Below, piece by piece: positions 16,379 through 23,569 of a stretch of 64,000 bases of DNA. Position 1 is the first letter of the stretch, and every line of letters starts with the position of its first letter. The notes under the pieces were generated by a model that worked only from the letters and a program-made list of their open reading frames with translations, was not told the origin of the DNA and did no database searches. The stretch comes from Microvirga mediterraneensis (GTDB taxonomy: Bacteria > Pseudomonadota > Alphaproteobacteria > Rhizobiales > Beijerinckiaceae), in the NCBI RefSeq assembly GCF_013520865.1, contig NZ_JACDXJ010000001.1, forward strand, positions 1,116,001 through 1,180,000, given 5' to 3'. Position numbers and translations under genes: made by a program.

Positions 16379-18222
16379 GCCCGCTCCTCGCGCCAGTGCT
16401 GGACCGTGCCGGCGAGGCCGCGCGGGAAGATCAGCACCATGGCGATGATGATCAGGCCCAGCATCAGGCGCCAATGCGCCGTGAGCGGCATGACGAAGTC
16501 GCGCAGGAAATGCAGGGTGGCGGCGCCGACGAGCGGCCCCGCCACCGTCTGGATGCCGCCGAGGAGCAGCATGGTGAGCGCGTCGACCGAGGTGGAGATG
16601 CCGAGCAGGCTCGGATCCACCGAGCCGCGGGAGAAGGCATAGAGCCCGCCCGCGAGCCCCGCCGCCGCGCCGGACAGGATGAAGGCGAGCCAGCGGTGCG
16701 GACGGATCGTCAGGCCGATGGCTTCGGCGCGGGCTTCCGAGTCGCGGGCCGCGCGCAGGGCATAACCGAAGGGCGCGTCGATGATGCGCATCAAGAGCAG
16801 CACCGCCATGAGCGTGAGCGCGGCGGTCAGAAGATAATAGGCGACAGGGCCGGACGCCCAGGTCGACGGCCACACGCCGACGATGCCGTTGTCGCCGCCG
16901 GTCACGTCGACCCATTGGAAGGCGACCGCATAGATGATCTGGGCCGCCGCGAGCGTCATCATGGCGAGGTAGATGCCGGACAGACGCACCACGAACGCGC
17001 CGATCAGCGCCGCTCCCAGGGCGGCGAGCGCTAGCCCGAGGGGAAGGGCCGCCTCCATGGACGCGCCGAACCATTTGACCGCCAGGGCCGATCCGTACGC
17101 GCCGAGGCCGAAGAAGGCCGCATGGCCGAAACTCACGAGACCGCCGACCCCGATGAGAAGCTGCAGGCTGAAGGCGAACAGCGCGAAGATCAGGATCTCG
17201 GCCGCGACCTTGAGCAGATAGGCGTCGGCCACGAGCGGGAAGCAGGCGAGAAGGGCGGTGATGGCCAGCAGGATGAAATGTCGGCCCGGCAGCGGCTTGC
17301 GGCTGGCGATCCCCACCGCGTGGGTCGCGCCGATGATTTCGGCGCGCCCGAAGAAGCCGTAGGGCCTGATCGCCAGCACCACGGCCATGAGCAGGAACAC
17401 CACCACGAGGGTGCTCTTCGGAAAGATCAGGATGCCGAAGGCCTGCAATTGTCCGATGACGAGGGCCGCGAGGAAAGCGCCTGGCACGCTGCCCATGCCG
17501 CCGACCACCGTGACCACGAAGGCCTCCGCGATGATGGAGAGGTCCATGCCGGTATTGGCGGACACGCGCGGGATCTGGAGCGCGCCGCCGAGCCCGGCGA
17601 GGAAAGCGCCGAGAAAGAGCGTGCCGGTGAAGAGCATCGCCTGATTGACGCCGAGCGACGCCACCATGTCCCGGTCCTGCGTGGCCGCGCGCACCAGCAT
17701 GCCGAAGCGGGTCCTGCGCAGGAGAAGCCACACGAGCCCCAGCACGATGGGCCCGGCCGCGATCAGCACGAGCTCGTAGGACGGAAAGCGCCGTCCGAGA
17801 ATGTCGACGGGCGCGCGCAATCCCGGGGCCCGGGGCCCGAGAATGTCCTCCGGTCCGAACACCTGCACCACGAGATCCTGCACCACGAGCACGACACCGA
17901 ACGTGGCGAGCAGCTGAAACAGTTCCGGCGCGCCGTAGATGCGGCGCAGGAGCAGCACCTCGATGAGGACGCCGATGAGCCCGACGATCAGCGCCGAGGC
18001 CAGGATGCCGGCCCAGAACGAGACGGGCCCGAAGGAGAGTTCGAGCAGGCGCGGCACCAGGGTCGCGGCCGTATAGGCGCCGATCATGTAGAGCGAGCCG
18101 TGCGCGAAGTTCACGATCCGCGTGACCCCGAACACGATGGTCAGCCCGCAGGCCGTGATGAACAGCGACGATGCGCTGGAGAGGCCGCTGAGGGCCTGAA
18201 CGGCCAGGAATGAGGGATCCAC
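16375..18222 (-). CDS. fused LivH-LivM permease
   Basis: A 615-residue membrane protein joining both permease halves that are normally separate. Residues 1-290 are LivH (ITACGLTIVFGVTRIVNFAH and GTLFLGAFLAGLGGALQIPR), and residues about 300-600 are LivM (LQLLIGVGGLVSFGHAAFFG and VVRLSGIYLAMMTLAAAQII, then LAFILSGAAAGLAGGLYAFS). No stop or frameshift lies at the junction near residue 300. The start is a GTG at 18222 behind a strong GGGGAGGAT site. That ribosome site falls inside the end of the repeat flanking the DUF559 gene. Confidence 0.9.
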   Translation of the reverse strand: MDPSFLAVQALSGLSSASSLFITACGLTIVFGVTRIVNFAHGSLYMIGAYTAATLVPRLLELSFGPVSFWAGILASALIVGLIGVLIEVLLLRRIYGAPELFQLLATFGVVLVVQDLVVQVFGPEDILGPRAPGLRAPVDILGRRFPSYELVLIAAGPIVLGLVWLLLRRTRFGMLVRAATQDRDMVASLGVNQAMLFTGTLFLGAFLAGLGGALQIPRVSANTGMDLSIIAEAFVVTVVGGMGSVPGAFLAALVIGQLQAFGILIFPKSTLVVVFLLMAVVLAIRPYGFFGRAEIIGATHAVGIASRKPLPGRHFILLAITALLACFPLVADAYLLKVAAEILIFALFAFSLQLLIGVGGLVSFGHAAFFGLGAYGSALAVKWFGASMEAALPLGLALAALGAALIGAFVVRLSGIYLAMMTLAAAQIIYAVAFQWVDVTGGDNGIVGVWPSTWASGPVAYYLLTAALTLMAVLLLMRIIDAPFGYALRAARDSEARAEAIGLTIRPHRWLAFILSGAAAGLAGGLYAFSRGSVDPSLLGISTSVDALTMLLLGGIQTVAGPLVGAATLHFLRDFVMPLTAHWRLMLGLIIIAMVLIFPRGLAGTVQHWREERA

Positions 18223-18225
18223 TAT

Positions 18226-18654
18226 TTATCCTCCCCTAGAGGGGGAGGGTCGGCCGTCAGGCCGGGGTGGGGTGGGAAGCGCTAGCGATTCCGATTGAAG
18301 TGAGCCGTACAAGGCGGCGTATATGGTGTCGAGAACACCGTTCAAATTCTCGAACAGCTCAACATTCCAGAACCGAACGACACGATAGCCTTCTTTCTCA
18401 AGCCATTGCGTTCTAGCCGCATCTTTCGCGGCAACATCGTCCTGCGAATGATGACCGCCATCAAGTTCGAGGACGAGGCGCGCCTTCAGGCACGCGAAAT
18501 CGACAACATAAGGCCCGATGGGCACTTGGCGTCGGAAGTGACTGCCGTGGACGGGAATAGCTTTCAGAGCGCGCCAAAGGCGCTGCTCCGGCTCGGTGGC
18601 ATTCGAGCGAAGCTGCTTTGCTCTTTCACGTCTGAAGCGGCTGATATCGGCCAT
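18226..18654 (-). CDS. DUF559 family nuclease-like protein inside the liv operon
   Basis: A 142-residue protein of the DUF559 group, related to Vsr-type PD-(D/E)xK endonucleases. Visible elements are the basic start RRERAKQLRSNATEPEQRLW, then FRRQVPIGPYVVDFACLKA and RLVLELDGGHHSQ (Asp and Glu-x-Asp of the nuclease core), and EGYRVVRFWNVELFENLNGV. The last 17 residues (LPTPPRPDGRPSPSRGG) are encoded by the left flanking repeat. It lies between the liv binding-protein and permease genes, both ends bounded by inverted copies of one repeat, which suggests insertion as a cassette. Its biochemical role is unknown. A longer start at 18678 lies in the right repeat. Confidence 0.85.
   Translation of the reverse strand: MADISRFRRERAKQLRSNATEPEQRLWRALKAIPVHGSHFRRQVPIGPYVVDFACLKARLVLELDGGHHSQDDVAAKDAARTQWLEKEGYRVVRFWNVELFENLNGVLDTIYAALYGSLQSESLALPTPPRPDGRPSPSRGG
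18228..18276 (-). repeat. flanking hairpin repeat, left copy
   Basis: Read on the minus strand it runs CCCACCCCACCCCGG, a hairpin CGGCC-TGAC-GGCCG, then a hairpin CCCTCCCC/GGGGAGG. It is inverted relative to 18675-18724. It encodes the C-terminus of the DUF559 protein and supplies the ribosome site of the permease gene. Confidence 0.85.
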
Positions 18655-18674
18655 GGTCGTTTTCTGTCGCGGTA

Positions 18675-18724
18675 CCACCCCACCCCGGCGCTGAAGCGCC
18701 GACCCTCCCCCTCAAGGGGAGGGT
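18675..18724 (+). repeat. flanking hairpin repeat, right copy
   Basis: Read on the plus strand it runs CCACCCCACCCCGG, a hairpin CGGCGC-TGAA-GCGCCG, then ACCCTCCCC-CTCAA-GGGGAGGGT. It is the inverted partner of 18228-18276. The middle hairpin differs in sequence but keeps its pairing and a TGA-type tetraloop. Confidence 0.85.
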
Positions 18725-18748
18725 ACGTGCGCGTCGCGCACCCAAAGA

Positions 18749-19954
18749 CTAATCCTTCCGCACCGCCTTCACCTCGGCCTCGGTCGGCATGAACGACGTG
18801 CCGTCCTTGTAGGTCCAGTCCGTCATGCCGCCCGTGGCGCCCTCGAGCGCGAGCCTGCCGACCCAGGCGCCCATGGTGGACTGGTTGTCGATGCCGCGCA
18901 TAGTGACGGGGCCGATGACAGTGTCGAACTTCGCATCCTCGAGCGCCTTGATGACGGCTTCCGTGTCCGCCGAGCCCGCGCGCTCGAGGGTGTCGCGGAT
19001 CATGTAGACGACCATGTAGCCCAGCAGCGAGCCGAGACGCGGCGTGTCGTTGAACTTGGCCCGGTAGGCGTCCACGAAGGCCTTGTGCTTGGGCTCGGTG
19101 ATCTGATCCCAGGGATAGCCCGTCACGGTCCAACCCTCCGGCACCTCGTCCTTCAGCGGCAGGAGCCATTCGGGCTCGCCGGTGAGGAGAGAGAGCACCG
19201 TCGCGCCTTGGAAGAGGCCGCGCGTGTTGCCCTCACGCACGAACTGCGTGAGGTCGGGGCCGAAGAGCACGTTGAAGATGCCGTCGGGCTTGGCCTGTTC
19301 GAGGGCCGACACGGTGGCGCCGGCCTCGATCTTGCCGAGGGCCGGGTATTGCTCGGCGACGATCTCGGCGCCGGGCACGCGCTCCTGGATCAGGCGCTTG
19401 AAGGCCTGCGCGGCCGATTGGCCGTATTCGTAATTGGGCGCAACGATGGCCCAGCGCTTCGCGCCCGAGGCTTTGGCCTGATCGACCAGCATGCCGACCT
19501 GCATGGTGTTGTTGGGCCGGATGCGGAAGGTGTAGCGGTTGCCCTGCGCCATGGTGATGGCGTCGGTCAGGGGCTCGGCGGCGATGTAGACGATCTTCTT
19601 CTGGTTGGCGAAATCCGCCATGGCCACGCCCACATTCGACAGGAACGAGCCGAAGAGCAGCGAGACGCCCTCGCGGCTCACCAGCTCGTCGGCCACCCGG
19701 GTGGCGTCGCCCGTGGTGGCGCCGTCCTCGCGGGAGACGATCTCGATCTTGCGGCCGAGCACCCCGCCCTTGGCGTTGATCTCGTCGAGGGCCAGCTGCC
19801 AGCCATTCCGGTAAGGCACGGTGAAGGCCGCCTGCCGGGCGTAGGAATTCAGCTCGCCGATCTTGATCGGGGCCTGCTGCGCGTGAAGCGATGGCGCTCC
19901 GAGCGCAAGCGCTGCTCCGAGAGCCAGCCAGCGGATCGTTGAAATCTTCGCCAT
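18749..19954 (-). CDS. branched-chain amino acid type ABC transporter, periplasmic binding protein
   Basis: A 401-residue precursor with signal peptide (RWLALGAALALGAPSLHA, cleavage near residue 26). The mature protein is of the LivK/Peripla_BP_6 type: IKIGELNSYARQAAFTVPYR, ALDEINAKGGVLGRKIEIVS and ANQKKIVYIAAEPLTDAITM. The start at 19954 sits before the signal peptide; upstream in-frame residues to 20146 are unrelated. It is the first gene of the liv cluster, separated from the permease gene by the DUF559 cassette. It is divergent from an amidase gene 112 bases away. Confidence 0.9.
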   Translation of the reverse strand: MAKISTIRWLALGAALALGAPSLHAQQAPIKIGELNSYARQAAFTVPYRNGWQLALDEINAKGGVLGRKIEIVSREDGATTGDATRVADELVSREGVSLLFGSFLSNVGVAMADFANQKKIVYIAAEPLTDAITMAQGNRYTFRIRPNNTMQVGMLVDQAKASGAKRWAIVAPNYEYGQSAAQAFKRLIQERVPGAEIVAEQYPALGKIEAGATVSALEQAKPDGIFNVLFGPDLTQFVREGNTRGLFQGATVLSLLTGEPEWLLPLKDEVPEGWTVTGYPWDQITEPKHKAFVDAYRAKFNDTPRLGSLLGYMVVYMIRDTLERAGSADTEAVIKALEDAKFDTVIGPVTMRGIDNQSTMGAWVGRLALEGATGGMTDWTYKDGTSFMPTEAEVKAVRKD

Positions 19955-20066
19955 AGCGCGTTCCTTGCAATCGAGGGACCGCCTGGATTTAGGGCCATTC
20001 CAGGTTTGATGAAAGCCCAAACTGCCGAGCTTGGCGAATTCCTGTCTTGCTCGAAGCACGGAGGCA

Positions 20067-21305
20067 ATGACACATTTGCCGCCTTCGTTCCTCAGAGCCC
20101 CGACAGGACCCATGTTCCTCGACCGTGACCCCGCCCGTGCCTTCATGCCTTACCCGGCCGTTCCAGTCCCTCATGCCCCGAGCGGCCCGCTCTCGGGCCT
20201 GACCTTCGCGGCCAAGGACCTGTTCGACGTGGCTGGCTATCCGACCAGCGCGGGGGCGCCCCACATGCTGGCCATGTCCGGCATCAAGACCCGGACGGCA
20301 CCGACGGTCCAGAAGCTTCTCGACGCAGGAGCACGGCTCGTCGGCAAGACGATCACCGACGAACTGGCCTTCTCCATGAGCGGCAAGAACGCCCATTTCG
20401 GCACCCCGGTGAACGGCGGCGCGCCCGACCGCATTCCCGGCGGCTCGTCCTCGGGCTCGGCGGCGGCCGTTTCCAACGGATCGTGCGATTTCGCCCTCGG
20501 CACCGATACGGGCGGGTCCGTCCGGGCGCCGGCCAGCCATTGCGGGCTCTTCGGCATCCGTCCGACCCACGGCCGGGTGAGCCTCGAAGGCTGCCACGAC
20601 CTGGCGCCCTCCTTCGACACCTGCGGGTACTTCACCCGCGACGGAGCCACCTTCCTGCGCGTCGGCGAGGTCCTGCTCGGCCCGGACAGCGCTCCCCTGC
20701 CGCAGAGCCCCCGGGTGATCCTGGCGCAGGATGCGTTCGGCCTGCTCAAGCGGGAGGTGCGGGCCGTGCTCGCTCCGGCCCTGAGCCGGGCGGAGGCCGT
20801 GCTCGGTCGTCCCGAGCCGGTCGACGTGGCGCCGGAGGGTTTCACGGCGCTCTATTGGGCCATGCGCTACATCCAGAGCCGGGAGGCCTGGACTGTCGAC
20901 GGGCCGATGATCGAGCGCTACCACCCGCCGCTCGGCCCCGGCGTGGCCGACCGGTTCGAGTTCTCGAAGGCGGTGACCGATGCCCAGGTCGCGGAGGCCC
21001 AGGTGATAAGGGCGGCTTTCCGCAAGCGGTTCAGCGCGCTTCTCGCCGATGGCGCGGTCCTGATCCTGCCGTCCATGCCGGACATTGCGCCGCTCCTTTC
21101 GGAGAGCGACGAGTCCCTGAACGATTACCGCAACAACGCCCTCAACCTGCTCTGCCTGTCGGTTCTGTCGGGCCTGCCCCAGGTGTCGATCCCGCTCGCC
21201 TCCCGGTCCGGAGCGCCGCTGGGGCTGTCGATCATGGGACCCGCCGGGTCCGACCTGAGCCTCGTAGCGCTCGCGGATCGAATCGCCCGGAGCGCGTCGG
21301 CGTAG
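20067..21305 (+). CDS. amidase signature family enzyme
   Basis: A 412-residue amidase. The catalytic lysine lies in GLTFAAKDLFDVAGYPT (Lys50 from this start). The Ser-cisSer motif is PGGSSSGSAAAV (near residue 124), and the nucleophile is in GTDTGGSVRAPA (Ser151). Such enzymes hydrolyse amides or acylureas. The start is uncertain: ATG 20067 has a GGAGG only two bases away, a TTG at 20031 is possible, and ATG 20112 would match shorter homologues beginning just before ARAFMPY. It is divergent from the liv binding-protein gene, so the importer might bring in its substrate (inference). Confidence 0.88.
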   Translation: MTHLPPSFLRAPTGPMFLDRDPARAFMPYPAVPVPHAPSGPLSGLTFAAKDLFDVAGYPTSAGAPHMLAMSGIKTRTAPTVQKLLDAGARLVGKTITDELAFSMSGKNAHFGTPVNGGAPDRIPGGSSSGSAAAVSNGSCDFALGTDTGGSVRAPASHCGLFGIRPTHGRVSLEGCHDLAPSFDTCGYFTRDGATFLRVGEVLLGPDSAPLPQSPRVILAQDAFGLLKREVRAVLAPALSRAEAVLGRPEPVDVAPEGFTALYWAMRYIQSREAWTVDGPMIERYHPPLGPGVADRFEFSKAVTDAQVAEAQVIRAAFRKRFSALLADGAVLILPSMPDIAPLLSESDESLNDYRNNALNLLCLSVLSGLPQVSIPLASRSGAPLGLSIMGPAGSDLSLVALADRIARSASA

Positions 21306-21381
21306 CGGGACCCATCGCGCCCGGCCGGAGTTACCGGCAGGAGCGGGAAAGCGCACTGGTTATCTCCCGAGGGGAAGACAC

Positions 21382-22263
21382 ATGACACATCCAGCCGTGC
21401 ATCCGGAAACACCCCATGTGGCGGTGGCGAGCGCCTGTATCCTCGGCGAGGGGCCTGTCTGGGACCACCGGTCCGACACCCTGTTCTGGGTCGACATCAA
21501 GAACCCGGGCGTCTGGCGGTACCATCCGGACACCAAGGAGCATTACAGGGTCGATGCGCCCGAACGGGTCGGTTTCATCGCCCTGACGCCCGACCAGGAT
21601 GTGGTCATCGCCGGCTTCAAGTCGGGCCTCGCCCGGTTCAATCTCAGGACCGGCGAGGTGCAGCCCATCGTGTCGCCCGACAGGGACAAGCCGAACAACC
21701 GGATCAACGACGGCCATGTGGGGCCGGACGGCGCCGTCTATTTCGGCACCATGGACGACGAGGAGAAGGAAGGTTCCGGGGCCTTCTGGCGCTGGGACGG
21801 GAAGGAGCTGACCCAGTTCCATTCCGGCATCATCGTGACCAACGGCCCGGCCTTCAGCCCGGACGGGCGGCGGCTCTATGCGACCGATACGATCGACGGC
21901 ACGGTCTACGTCCTCGACGCCCAAGGCGGCCGGATCGGCGAGCCGCGCCCCTTCGTCCGCTTCGCGGAGGGGTGGGCCCACCCGGACGGCATGGCGGTCG
22001 ATGCGGAGGGCTATGTCTGGGTCTGCCACTGGGGAGCCTCGCGCATCACCCGGTTCGCCCCGGACGGTTCCGTGGAGCGCATCGTGCCCGTTCACACGGC
22101 CCAGGTGACGAAATGCGCCTTCGGCGGTCCCGACCTCACCACGCTCTACATCACCACGGCGGCCATTGGCCACGATCCTCACATCGACCCCATGGCGGGC
22201 CATCTCTTCAAGGTCGAGACCGGCGGCATCCGGGGGCTGCGGGCCCATATTTTCGAGGGGTAA
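21382..22263 (+). CDS. SMP-30/gluconolactonase family protein
   Basis: A 293-residue beta-propeller lactonase. LGEGPVWDHRSDTLFWVDIK carries the metal-binding Glu, and NNRINDGHVGPDGAVYFGTM, VTNGPAFSPDGRRLYATDTI and GWAHPDGMAVDAEGYVWVCH provide the Asn and Asp ligands of the SMP-30 fold. Relatives open sugar lactones such as glucono-, galactono- or arabinono-lactone. It is followed after six bases by an aldose 1-epimerase gene, giving a two-gene sugar unit. AGGGGAAG before the ATG is a weak ribosome site. Confidence 0.9.
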   Translation: MTHPAVHPETPHVAVASACILGEGPVWDHRSDTLFWVDIKNPGVWRYHPDTKEHYRVDAPERVGFIALTPDQDVVIAGFKSGLARFNLRTGEVQPIVSPDRDKPNNRINDGHVGPDGAVYFGTMDDEEKEGSGAFWRWDGKELTQFHSGIIVTNGPAFSPDGRRLYATDTIDGTVYVLDAQGGRIGEPRPFVRFAEGWAHPDGMAVDAEGYVWVCHWGASRITRFAPDGSVERIVPVHTAQVTKCAFGGPDLTTLYITTAAIGHDPHIDPMAGHLFKVETGGIRGLRAHIFEG

Positions 22264-22269
22264 GGAACC

Positions 22270-23271
22270 ATGACCATCGAGCGTTTCGGCACCCTCGACG
22301 GGCAGGACGTGCTGCAGGTCTCGCTGCAGGGGCCCGACGGCATGGACGCGAAGGTCCTCACCTGGGGCGCTGTGGTGCGGGACCTGTCCGTGCCGGTGGC
22401 GGGCGGTTCCCAGCGGGTCGTGCTGGGGCTCAACTCCATCGAGGACTACGTCGCCCATTCTCCCTACTTCGGCGCCATCGTCGGGCGATACGGCAACCGG
22501 ATTGGCAGGGCACGTTTCAACCTGAATGGCAGGACCTACCAGCTCGATGCCAACGAGGGCGAGAACCAGCTTCACGGCGGAACCAAGGGCTTCGGCTCGC
22601 GGATCTGGAGCATCGTCGACCATCAGCCCTCCAGCGTGACCCTGAGCCTCGTGTCGGAAGACGGCGACATGGGCTATCCGGGGCGCCTCGCGGCGACCTG
22701 CACCTACACGCTCCTGCCGTCATCGCGCCTGCGGATCGAACTCGACGCGACGAGCGATGAGCCGACGCCGGTGAATCTGACCACCCACGGCTATTTCAAC
22801 CTCGACGGCAGCCCCGACATCTCCTCGCACGAGCTGACCATCGCCGGCGATTACATCACCCCGACCCGGCCCGACCTCATCCCGACGGGCGAGATCACGG
22901 CGGTTACTGGCACCGACTACGATTTCACGACGGCGCGGACGATCCATGGCCCGGCGCATACGCTCTACGACATCAACTATGTCCTGCGCGGGCCCTATGG
23001 CGAGCTGCGCCATGCTGCCACGCTGGCGTCGCGCCGGAATGGTCTTTCGATGGAGCTCTGGACCACGGAGCCCGGCGTCCAGTTTTATGACGGCCACCTG
23101 ATCGATATGCCCGTCGAAGGGCTGGGAGGTGCCCGGTACGGGCGTCACGGCGGACTTTGCCTGGAGCCGCAGCGTTTTCCCGACAGCCCCAATAATGCCC
23201 ATTTTCCATCGTCTATCCTGCCGCCCGGGCAGGTTTCCCGACAGGTCAGCGAGCTCAGGTTCTCCCGCTGA
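22270..23271 (+). CDS. galM: aldose 1-epimerase (galactose mutarotase)
   Basis: A 333-residue mutarotase. Visible motifs are YFGAIVGRYGNRIGRARF (sugar-binding Arg), NQLHGGTKGFGSRIW (first catalytic His region), VNLTTHGYFNLDG (second catalytic His) and LCLEPQRFPDSPNNAHFPS with the catalytic Glu. It interconverts alpha and beta anomers of aldoses. It lies six bases after the SMP-30 gene, and AAGGAACC before the ATG is a usable ribosome site. Confidence 0.93.
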   Translation: MTIERFGTLDGQDVLQVSLQGPDGMDAKVLTWGAVVRDLSVPVAGGSQRVVLGLNSIEDYVAHSPYFGAIVGRYGNRIGRARFNLNGRTYQLDANEGENQLHGGTKGFGSRIWSIVDHQPSSVTLSLVSEDGDMGYPGRLAATCTYTLLPSSRLRIELDATSDEPTPVNLTTHGYFNLDGSPDISSHELTIAGDYITPTRPDLIPTGEITAVTGTDYDFTTARTIHGPAHTLYDINYVLRGPYGELRHAATLASRRNGLSMELWTTEPGVQFYDGHLIDMPVEGLGGARYGRHGGLCLEPQRFPDSPNNAHFPSSILPPGQVSRQVSELRFSR

Positions 23272-23358
23272 TCGAGGGAACTTTTGTCGGTGTAAGACTG
23301 TTCTTCTTTGTAGGCGTTGCGTTCCCGGACAAACACGAACCAAGAAGGGACAGTCCCC

Positions 23359-23535
23359 ATGCCGGTGCTCGATGCGAAAGCCCTGGAGATCGATCCGAAG
23401 GGAGCGGCTTTCCTGAAGAGCGTCTTGCGTCCCATGCCCGCGCCCGAGACCCCTCCGAAAGACACGTCGCGAATCGTCAAGATTCGCTTCTACGCGCTCA
23501 AGAGGTCCAGGGAGTTTGCGACCGGTACGGCGTGA
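23359..23535 (+). CDS. hypothetical 58-residue protein
   Basis: A short frame starting MPVLDAKALEIDPKGAAFLK after AGAAGGGA about nine bases upstream. It contains a Pro-rich stretch (RPMPAPETPPK) and a basic C-terminal half with no membrane segment or cysteine. No family is recognised. It stands alone between galM and the convergent peptidase gene, and a stem-loop (GGGCCGC-TTTC-GCGGCCC, 23537-23554) overlaps the region just after its stop. The ribosome site and codon use make it plausible, but conservation is unknown. Confidence 0.45.
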   Translation: MPVLDAKALEIDPKGAAFLKSVLRPMPAPETPPKDTSRIVKIRFYALKRSREFATGTA

Positions 23536-23536
23536 A

Positions 23537-23554
23537 GGGCCGCTTTCGCGGCCC
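23537..23554. terminator. stem-loop between convergent genes
   Basis: GGGCCGC (23537-23543) and GCGGCCC (23548-23554) pair around TTTC. It sits just after the stop of the small frame and before the stop of the convergent peptidase gene. No strong T-tract follows on either strand, so terminator function is uncertain. Confidence 0.45.
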
Positions 23555-23569
23555 CCAATCTGCCAACCC

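Noticed and set aside
15602..17731. A 709-codon frame that could be read as an N-terminally extended LivG
   Set aside because: Residues before MTLLFVKDLQKSFGG are Arg/Ala-rich out-of-frame translation of the permease gene; livG starts at 16378.
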